Shown here: in pieces, positions 49,342 to 55,845 of the stretch | Layout of the letters: each line of letters opens with the position of its first letter | How positions within the stretch are numbered: the first letter of the stretch is position 1 | Assembly: GCA_034423135.1 (NCBI GenBank) | Contig: DAOUJC010000006.1 | Span: forward strand, 62,001 to 126,000 | DNA from: JAPPHY01 sp034423135 | GTDB lineage: Bacteria > Chloroflexota > Dehalococcoidia > Lucifugimonadales > UBA2985 | Reading direction: 5' to 3' | DNA length: 64,000 nt | Translations under genes and position numbers: made by a program | The notes under the pieces: model-generated | What the model was told of the DNA's origin: nothing | Database searches by the model: none | The model's input: the letters and a program-made list of their open reading frames with translations, nothing else

Positions 49342-49788
49342 ATGACAAAGCGACTACAGGTAATGCTGAACCATGAGGAATACGGCGAGATAGAGACCTA
49401 CGCCCGGGGCAGTAGAATGACCGTAGCGGAGTGGGTACGGCAAGCACTGCGCAGAGCCAGACAGGGCGCAGCTGGAAGCTCAGTGAGGGAAAGTTCGGCC
49501 ACATACTTTACTCAGAGAGGATTAGTATACTATACTACTGCCATGACAAAGCGACTGCAAGTGCTGCTGGATGAGGAAGAACTCGGAGAGATTCAGGACG
49601 TGGCACGCGGGCAACGCCTGACTGTCGCCGAGTGGGTGCGCCAGTCCCTGCGTCAGGCCCGGCGGGAATTGCCCGGCGCTCCGGACGTAAAGCTACGCGC
49701 CATCGCCGAGGCATATCGCCACTCCTATCCAACCGGTGACATAGGCGCCATGCTGGATGAGATTGAAGCCGGCCGGCAGCTGCAGTGA
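49342..49788 (+). CDS. Tandem ribbon-helix-helix antitoxin (duplicated, fused)
   Basis: A 148-residue protein made of two copies of one small antitoxin domain. Copy 1 (residues 1-45) and copy 2 (68-112) both read MTKRLQV.L..EE..GEI...ARG.R.TVAEWVRQ.LR.AR, a ribbon-helix-helix DNA-binding unit. Copy 2 has its own ATG at 49543, its own TATACT 6 nt upstream and a -35-like TTTACT. The linker between copies (residues 46-67) is therefore the translated duplicate promoter. Only copy 2 is followed by a C-terminal toxin-binding tail (PTGDIGAMLDEIEAGRQLQ). The stop overlaps the PIN toxin start (GTGA). It can thus be read as one fused protein or as an 81-residue antitoxin from 49543. Confidence 0.82.
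   Translation: MTKRLQVMLNHEEYGEIETYARGSRMTVAEWVRQALRRARQGAAGSSVRESSATYFTQRGLVYYTTAMTKRLQVLLDEEELGEIQDVARGQRLTVAEWVRQSLRQARRELPGAPDVKLRAIAEAYRHSYPTGDIGAMLDEIEAGRQLQ
49507..49536 (+). promoter_or_regulatory. Duplicate promoter P2 inside the antitoxin gene
   Basis: TTTACT, an 18-nt spacer, TATACT, then 6 nt to the ATG at 49543: the same geometry as P1 at 49306-49335. Confidence 0.6.
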
Positions 49789-50180
49789 TCTTCATAGACT
49801 CCAACATACCCATGTACCTTGTTGGCGCACCTCACGCCAACAAAGACCGCACCCTGGCGCTTCTCACCAAGCTGATTGGGGACGGAGAACGTCTGGTCAC
49901 AAGCGTGGAGGTGTACCAGGAGATAATTCACAGGTACATTGGGCTCAAGCGTCCGGATGCAATTGACCCAGCGTTCCGAGCGCTCGACGACGTAGCCGAC
50001 GAAGTGCTGTCGTTCGGTATGCCTGAGGTGCGCGCCGCCAGGGAGCTGATTCGAGCGGGTGGCGGACTGTCCTCGCGTGACGCGCTCCACGTGGCCGTGA
50101 TGCGCAGCGCCGGCACCAACCGCATTCTAAGCTTCGACGCGGGATTCGACGAGTGCCCGGGCATAGAGCGCCTGGCGTAA
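49785..50180 (+). CDS. vapC: PIN-domain ribonuclease toxin (VapC-like)
   Basis: A 131-residue PIN-domain protein. The first acidic site is FIDSNIPMYLVG, the second is in TSVEVYQEI, and the C-terminal pair is SSRDALHVAV and ILSFDAGFD. All PIN metal-binding acids are present, so it should cleave RNA, as VapC toxins do. The start GTG overlaps the antitoxin stop (GTGA), which couples toxin production to antitoxin. The RNA target is unknown. Confidence 0.86.
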   Translation: MIFIDSNIPMYLVGAPHANKDRTLALLTKLIGDGERLVTSVEVYQEIIHRYIGLKRPDAIDPAFRALDDVADEVLSFGMPEVRAARELIRAGGGLSSRDALHVAVMRSAGTNRILSFDAGFDECPGIERLA

Positions 50181-50205
50181 GCCGCCCAGGCCCGCAGCCT
50201 CGTCG

Positions 50206-51465
50206 CTATTCGGAGACGCCTGACAAGGCGGACGCAGCGCCCTCCAGCGGCACCTCTCGCTGCTCGGCGTGGGACATGTCGCGGAGCACGACCACGCCGC
50301 GGCTGAGTTCGTCATCGCCAAGGATCAGCGCGTAGGGGATGTCCATGGCGTTGGCATAACGCAATTGTGCCCTCAGGCTGCGACCGGCCGGGGCGAGGAT
50401 TGCTCCTATACCGACGCTCCTCAGCTCCGATGCCAGAGCCACCGCCCGATTGGTGGCCGAGTCTCCCAGGTGGACCACCACTACTCTAAGCGATTCTCGG
50501 CCGGGGACCGGCACGCCCTGCCGCTTCAGGTTGAGGATTATGCGCTCCAGGCCTGCCCCAAACCCTATGCCGGGTGTGGGCGGGCCATCCAGTTGCTCCA
50601 TCAGCCCGTCGTAGCGGCCACCGCCGCAGATGTTGGTCTGCCCGCCTTCCTCCGGCGGCTGAATTTCGAAGACCGTCCTTGAGTAGTAGTCCAGGCCGCG
50701 CACCAACCGCGGTTCCACCCGGAAGGGAATGCCCAGCGCGCTCAGGTATCCCAGCAGCCGCTCCCAGTGCTCACGACTGTCCGGGCAGAGGTGCTCGTCA
50801 GTGCGCGGCGCTTCGAGAGCCATTTCGATACAGACCGGCTGCTTGCAGTCCAGCAGGCGGAGTGGATTGCGATCAAACCTCACCTTGCAGTCGTTGCAGA
50901 GGTGTTCGCTGTGGGGGGCGAAGTGTTCGCGAAGTCGCTGGAGGTAGGCCGGCCTGCTGTCGGAGTCGCCGATTGAGTTCACGAGCAGAGAGAGGTTCCT
51001 GAGGCCGAGCTCACTCATGAAGCTCCATGCCAGCTCTATGACCTCGGCGTCCACGGACGGGTCGGCGTCGCCTATGGCCTCCACCCCGAACTGGTGGTGC
51101 TGGCGGTACCGTCCTGCCTGCGGACGATCGTAGCGGAATATGGGGCAGAAGTAGAAGAGACGCACCGGCTGGGGAAGGTTGCGCATCCCATGCTCCAGGT
51201 ATGCGCGACAGACGGGGGCTGTGCCCTCAGGTCGAAGGGCGATGTGGTCACCGCCGCGGTCTTCGAAGGTGTACATCTCTTTCTCGACGATGTCGGTGAC
51301 CTGGCCTACGCCGCGCACGAAGAGGCCGCTGCTCTCGAACACAGGCGTGTCCAATTGGCCATAGCCGAAGCGGCGCGCGATGTCGCGTGCAACGCCTTCC
51401 ACGTAGCGCCAGTAAGGCTGGTCCTGGGGCAGGATGTCCGCCGTGCCTCTTGGGGCGCGATACAA
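50206..51465 (-). CDS. hisS: Histidyl-tRNA synthetase
   Basis: Class II synthetase charging tRNA-His. The 419-residue protein has PRGTADILP at the start, motif 2 ALRPEGTAPVCRAYLEH, the histidine-specific blocks RGLDYYSRTVFE and CGGGRYDGL, and motif 3 GIGFGAGLERI. The start is TTG at 51465 with GGGAGG 6 nt upstream. Length is typical. It stands alone, converging on the PIN toxin gene. Confidence 0.95.
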   Translation of the reverse strand: MYRAPRGTADILPQDQPYWRYVEGVARDIARRFGYGQLDTPVFESSGLFVRGVGQVTDIVEKEMYTFEDRGGDHIALRPEGTAPVCRAYLEHGMRNLPQPVRLFYFCPIFRYDRPQAGRYRQHHQFGVEAIGDADPSVDAEVIELAWSFMSELGLRNLSLLVNSIGDSDSRPAYLQRLREHFAPHSEHLCNDCKVRFDRNPLRLLDCKQPVCIEMALEAPRTDEHLCPDSREHWERLLGYLSALGIPFRVEPRLVRGLDYYSRTVFEIQPPEEGGQTNICGGGRYDGLMEQLDGPPTPGIGFGAGLERIILNLKRQGVPVPGRESLRVVVVHLGDSATNRAVALASELRSVGIGAILAPAGRSLRAQLRYANAMDIPYALILGDDELSRGVVVLRDMSHAEQREVPLEGAASALSGVSE

Positions 51466-51720
51466 TTGAGCCCTCCCAAATGTTGAATTCGGCAGATTGA
51501 AGGATAGTGCAATAGACGGGGTTTGCCAAGGTGGAAGCCGATTGTATCTCAGTCTGAATCGGGGGCTCGAACCGAGACCTTCGTCTCAGTCACGGCGAGG
51601 GCCTTCCCGTTCGCAGAACGCAGGAACTTTAGTTGACCGTGTACTTGTCCAAGCCCAAGTGGTGTAACCGCTCCCATTTCATCCTGAACAACTGGTGAAG
51701 GGGCGGCAATACATTCACCT

Positions 51721-53007
51721 CTATCGTCTGCGTCGCCTCACCCGGCGTTGAGCTACCCGCCCAATGCGTAGGTTACCTTCGTTCTTCATGTAACCATTGG
51801 TGCGATTGCGGTCCTGAAGGGCCGAGAGCGTGTAGTAGTCTCGCTTCTCTTTGTTGCACGGAGGACAAAGCAGTGTGAGGTTATCGTAGGCGTTGCTTCC
51901 ACCGTCGGATCGTGGGCGAATGTGGTCTACCTCCAGTACACGAGCGTCAAAAGTGTAGTCGGCGCCACAGCCCTGGCACAGCGGACCTATGTCCTCTACC
52001 AGCTTCCCGTGCTGGGTGCGCGGTGCCGGGTGGCGTTCCCGCGCACGTCCCAGGGGCGTCCGAAACACCACGGCCGCCATTTCTCCAGCATCTGTCCTAG
52101 CGGGCGGTGTTGTGGAGAAGAGAACTTGAGGGTTGGCATCAACGAGCAACTGCTTGTTGGCCTCTAGCCGACTCCGTACTAAGTCAAGAGCACCCTTCCA
52201 GATGTCTATTCCGACCCACTTACGCCCAAGCCGTTCAGCCGCGATGCAAGTTGTTGCACAGCCCGCAAATGGATCAAGAACCATGTCACCTGGGTTGCTG
52301 CTTACTTGGATGAGTCGTTCATAAAGGGCTAGGGGCTTCTGAGTAGGGTAGCCCGCGGCCTTCTTTTCTGGATCTGTAGGGCTGGTAATCTTCGGTACGT
52401 CTGTCCACCAGTCATTGATTGGCGTCCCTTCATTCCGCAGGCCTTGGTCAAAATACTTGCCCTTGATAGCTGTTCGGCCACGCTGCAGTGTACCGTCCGA
52501 GTAGTCGCGGTAGATCGTGTTAAACACGCACTCCGCCGACTTGGTATAGCGGAGCAGAGTGTCGTGCTTCCTGGGGAAGTCATGTCTAGGAACACCGCCA
52601 CCTGCGTAGCACCACACTATTTCGTTCCTGAAATTCTCCCGCCCAAATATAGCGTCTAGGAGGCACTTCACCCATGCGTGCGCAGTGTGGTCAATGTGAA
52701 GGTACAGGCTTCCATTGTCTGCAAGAACACGATGCATTTCCAGCAGCCGGACGCCCAGCCAACAGAGGAAGGCGCCCATGGCCTCACTGTGGACAGCCTT
52801 GGCGGCAGATATGACCTGCCAGACCTCCGGCTCGTCACGCTGTAGAGTTTCCAGCCACTCATCATGTACATCGTCCCGCCAGCGCCAGCGGTCCTGAAAG
52901 CTCGCTCCTGAGGCCAAACTGTCCGGCGTGGCGTGGAAGTCACGGCTCTTGTTGAAGGGCGGGTCAGTAGCGATGAGATCGACGGTCCCACTGTTCATGC
53001 CCCGCAA
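51721..53007 (-). CDS. Second methyltransferase-HNH fusion; 5' end interrupted by TAA (possible pseudogene)
   Basis: A paralog of the gene at 29133. It has motif IV ATDPPFNKSRDF, motif I VLDPFAGCATTCIAAERLG and a C-terminal HNH (CQGCG, VDHIRPRSDGG, LCPPCNKEK). The middle recognition region differs strongly from the first copy, so the two should recognise different sites. An ideal start exists at GTG 53064 (AGGAGG, 6 nt spacing), but codon 7 is TAA (53046-53044). After it the frame continues NRTLFHGDNLDFLRGM, matching NRSLYHGDNLDFLRGM of the paralog. So either the gene is dead, or translation restarts at TTG 53007 without a ribosome site, or the TAA is a base-call error. Confidence 0.8.
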   Translation of the reverse strand: MRGMNSGTVDLIATDPPFNKSRDFHATPDSLASGASFQDRWRWRDDVHDEWLETLQRDEPEVWQVISAAKAVHSEAMGAFLCWLGVRLLEMHRVLADNGSLYLHIDHTAHAWVKCLLDAIFGRENFRNEIVWCYAGGGVPRHDFPRKHDTLLRYTKSAECVFNTIYRDYSDGTLQRGRTAIKGKYFDQGLRNEGTPINDWWTDVPKITSPTDPEKKAAGYPTQKPLALYERLIQVSSNPGDMVLDPFAGCATTCIAAERLGRKWVGIDIWKGALDLVRSRLEANKQLLVDANPQVLFSTTPPARTDAGEMAAVVFRTPLGRARERHPAPRTQHGKLVEDIGPLCQGCGADYTFDARVLEVDHIRPRSDGGSNAYDNLTLLCPPCNKEKRDYYTLSALQDRNRTNGYMKNEGNLRIGRVAQRRVRRRRR

Positions 53008-53289
53008 GAAGTCGAGGTTGTCTCCGTGAAAGAGTGTGCGGTTTTAGAAGTTGCGCTGGGCCACGGTGATCCTCCTGGGCGTTAGGTGAAGCGCGTCACG
53101 CCTAGCTTGCCAAGGCAATCTACAACGGGTAGAATTGTAGCACACTGTGCCAGCGGCGCACTCAAATTCTGTGTGTGCAACAGTGGACTCGCCACCGCAC
53201 ACTTGGAATACAATGGGTGCAGCCATCTCCCCCAAGCCAATCGCGGTTGGGAGAACGGCGAATTCCGCCACTTGGCGGTCGTTCACAAT

Positions 53290-53364
53290 GCGCTTGTAGC
53301 TCAGATTGGATAGAGCGCAGCCCTGCGAAGGCTGAGGCCGTGGGTTCAAGTCCCGCCAAGCGCA
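53290..53364 (+). tRNA. tRNA-Arg (anticodon GCG)
   Basis: Cloverleaf read by hand: 7-bp acceptor GCGCTTG/CAAGCGC, D stem GCTC/GAGC, anticodon stem CAGCC/GGCTG with loop CTGCGAA (anticodon GCG at 53325-53327, reading CGC), T arm GTGGG-TTCAAGT-CCCGC. The 3' CCA is not encoded. Most bacteria use ACG (inosine) for CGN arginine, so GCG is less common. Confidence 0.9.
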
Positions 53365-53449
53365 CTATCTCCGTTCGACTGCGGTCGGGTCTGGCCGATC
53401 AACCGGCGCCCGCCGCATGGCCCGAATCGCTTCACGCTAAGGAGGAACG

Positions 53450-55735
53450 ATGACGACCACGGAGAATCGCCCCACCGACTACAAGGTCATTGGTACACGT
53501 CCCATCCGGCACGACGGCGTGGACAAGGTCACAGGTCGTGCCAAGTACGGCGCCGACATGATCATGCCCGGCCTGCTTTACGGCAAGGTGCTCCGCAGCC
53601 CTCATGCCCACGCGCGCATCCTGAGTGTGGACACGAGCCGCGCTGAGGCCCTGCCCGGCGTCAAGGCAGTGGTAACCGGACAGGATATGCCTCGCATCAG
53701 CGGCAGGGTGTCTATCGCCGGCGGCGAGGGCGGCGCCATCAACCTGGACTACTACCGCGAAATGATCCTGGCCTCCGAAAAGACGCTCTTCAAGGGCCAT
53801 CCGGTCGCAGTTGTGGCCGCCGAAAGCCGGCACGTGGCTGAGGAGGCGCTCTCACTCATCGACGTCCAGTACGAGGTGCTGCCCTACGTGCTCACCGCGC
53901 CTGAGGCTATGGCGGAGGGCGCGCCTGTGATCCTGGAAGACCTGAGGACGCGTTCGATGGGCCGCGTCACGGAAAACGTGGGAAACGTGGCCACATATGA
54001 CAAGTACGCGCTCGGCGACTCGGAGGAAGGGTTCCGGAATGCGGACATAGTGGTGGAGCGCGAGTTCACCACGTCCACCGTCCATCAGGGCTACATTGAG
54101 CCGACGAACTCCACGGTGCTCTGGAACCCCGACGACGAGGTCACCGTGTGGACCAGCAACCAAGGCCCGTTCTACGTGCGCCGCGCCACCGCCGCGCTCC
54201 TTGGCCTCTCGGAGTCCCAGGTACGGGTCATGCCAATGGAGATTGGCGGCGGGTTTGGGGGCAAGATTCTCTGCTATCTTGAGGCGCCTGCCGCGCTGCT
54301 CTCGCGCAAGACCGGCCGCCCCGTCGAGATTGTGATGAGCAGGGCGGAGGTGCTGGAGGCCACCGGGCCAACGTCCGGCTCGTACATGCGCGTGAAGATC
54401 GGCGCAACCAAGGACGGAAAGATCACCGCTGCGGAGGCGTACCTGGCCTTCGAGGCGGGAGCCTATCCAGGCTCGCCCGTTGCGGGCGCCGCCCGGTGCA
54501 TGTTCTCGCCGTACGCCATCGAGAACGTCACGATCGATACCTATGACGTCATAGTCAACAAGCCTAAGACAGGCGCGTACCGGGCGCCGGGTGCGACGCA
54601 CGGCTCCTTCGCCGTCGAGACCATCGTAGACGAGATATGCCGCTCGCTCGACATCGACCCGATGGAGTTCAGGATCCGAAACGCCTCCGCAGAAGGAGAC
54701 CGCCGGTCCGACGGCGTCGTGCACCCACGCGTTGGGAACCTGGAGACCCTGCATGAGGTCGTCGCCAGCGACCACTGGAACACGCCGCTTGAAGGCCCGA
54801 ACCGAGGGCGGGGTATCGCGAGCGGCTACTGGGGCAATGGCGGGCTGGAGTCCAGCGCCACGCTGAGCGTCAACTCCGACGGCAGCGTGAGCCAGGTTAC
54901 CGGCTCCGTGGACATCGGCGGTACGCGGGCCTCCACGGCCATGCACGCTGCGGAGGTGCTGGGCATCCGCGCGGAGGACGTGCACCCCATCGTCGGCGAT
55001 ACGGGCGCCATCGGCTACACCGCCGTCACCGGCGGCAGCCGCACCGCCTTCGCGACCGGCTGGGCCACCTACGAGGCGGCGCATGACGTGGTCAGGAAGA
55101 TGAAGGAGCGCGCCGCCCTGATCTGGGAAACCTCGGCTGAGCAAGTCGACTTTGCCGATGGCGCATTCAGTCACAGGGCGAACCCGGAGCAACAGATGAC
55201 GTTCAAGGAGCTGGCGGCGAGGCTCATGGACACGGGCGGCCCGGAGATTGGCAGCGCCACAGTCAGCCCCAAGGGCGTGGGCCCGTCCTTCTCAACCCAC
55301 CTGGTTGACGTGGAGGTGGACCCGGAGACGGGCAAGGTGGACATTCTGCGCTACACGACCTTCACCGACGTGGGCAAGGCCATTCACCCAAGCTACGTGG
55401 AGGGCCAGATTCAGGGCGGCGTCGTGCAGGGCATAGGCTGGGCTCTCAATGAGGAGTACTACTACGACGCAGTCGGGCGGATGGCGAACTCCAGCCTGCT
55501 GGACTACCGGATGCCCACCTCGCTTGACCTGCCGATGATCGATGCGGTGCTGGTTGAGGTGCCGAATCCCGGCCATCCGTACGGCGCCCGTGGTGTCGGT
55601 GAGATTCCGCTGGTGCCGCCCGTGGCCGCCATTGCGAACGCCATCTACGACGCCGTAGGCGTGCGGATGCAGCAGACTCCAATGTCGCCCGGCCGCGTCC
55701 TGGAGGCACTCTGGGACAGCGAGCGGGAGGCCTAG
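53450..55735 (+). CDS. Molybdenum hydroxylase large (molybdopterin-binding) subunit, xanthine dehydrogenase family
   Basis: A 761-residue subunit of the xanthine oxidase/CO dehydrogenase family. It has the N-terminal domain opening VIGTRPIRHDGVDKVTGRAK, the molybdopterin loop MEIGGGFGGK near residue 267, and the catalytic glutamate in YGARGVGEIPL near residue 716. The active-site loop reads TGAYRAPGATHGSF, not the Cys-containing AYRCSFR of true CO dehydrogenase, so CO oxidation is unlikely; hydroxylation of an aromatic or N-heterocycle or an aldehyde is more probable. No FAD or 2Fe-2S subunit gene is adjacent, so it may use partners encoded elsewhere. The ATG has AAGGAGG 4 nt upstream. A fused CoA-transferase follows. 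Confidence 0.87.
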   Translation: MTTTENRPTDYKVIGTRPIRHDGVDKVTGRAKYGADMIMPGLLYGKVLRSPHAHARILSVDTSRAEALPGVKAVVTGQDMPRISGRVSIAGGEGGAINLDYYREMILASEKTLFKGHPVAVVAAESRHVAEEALSLIDVQYEVLPYVLTAPEAMAEGAPVILEDLRTRSMGRVTENVGNVATYDKYALGDSEEGFRNADIVVEREFTTSTVHQGYIEPTNSTVLWNPDDEVTVWTSNQGPFYVRRATAALLGLSESQVRVMPMEIGGGFGGKILCYLEAPAALLSRKTGRPVEIVMSRAEVLEATGPTSGSYMRVKIGATKDGKITAAEAYLAFEAGAYPGSPVAGAARCMFSPYAIENVTIDTYDVIVNKPKTGAYRAPGATHGSFAVETIVDEICRSLDIDPMEFRIRNASAEGDRRSDGVVHPRVGNLETLHEVVASDHWNTPLEGPNRGRGIASGYWGNGGLESSATLSVNSDGSVSQVTGSVDIGGTRASTAMHAAEVLGIRAEDVHPIVGDTGAIGYTAVTGGSRTAFATGWATYEAAHDVVRKMKERAALIWETSAEQVDFADGAFSHRANPEQQMTFKELAARLMDTGGPEIGSATVSPKGVGPSFSTHLVDVEVDPETGKVDILRYTTFTDVGKAIHPSYVEGQIQGGVVQGIGWALNEEYYYDAVGRMANSSLLDYRMPTSLDLPMIDAVLVEVPNPGHPYGARGVGEIPLVPPVAAIANAIYDAVGVRMQQTPMSPGRVLEALWDSEREA

Positions 55736-55845
55736 GGCAACTCAGCTACTCGGCACTTGCTGCTGCTCGTACATCAAGTACGGAATGTTGACGGCTCAAA
55801 ACGAAACGCGTGACTCGGAGCTCCCTCAGCAACAGGAGGAATGAG

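Noticed and set aside
51555..51600. T-loop-like GGTTCGAGCC on the minus strand, suggesting a tRNA
   Set aside because: Neither the T stem nor an acceptor or anticodon stem can be formed around it.
51549..51677. Minus-strand 42-codon frame after the second methyltransferase gene (looks protein-like, ends in TETKVSVRAPDSD)
   Set aside because: It lacks a ribosome site and a recognisable family; it could be a gene remnant, but there is not enough evidence to annotate it.
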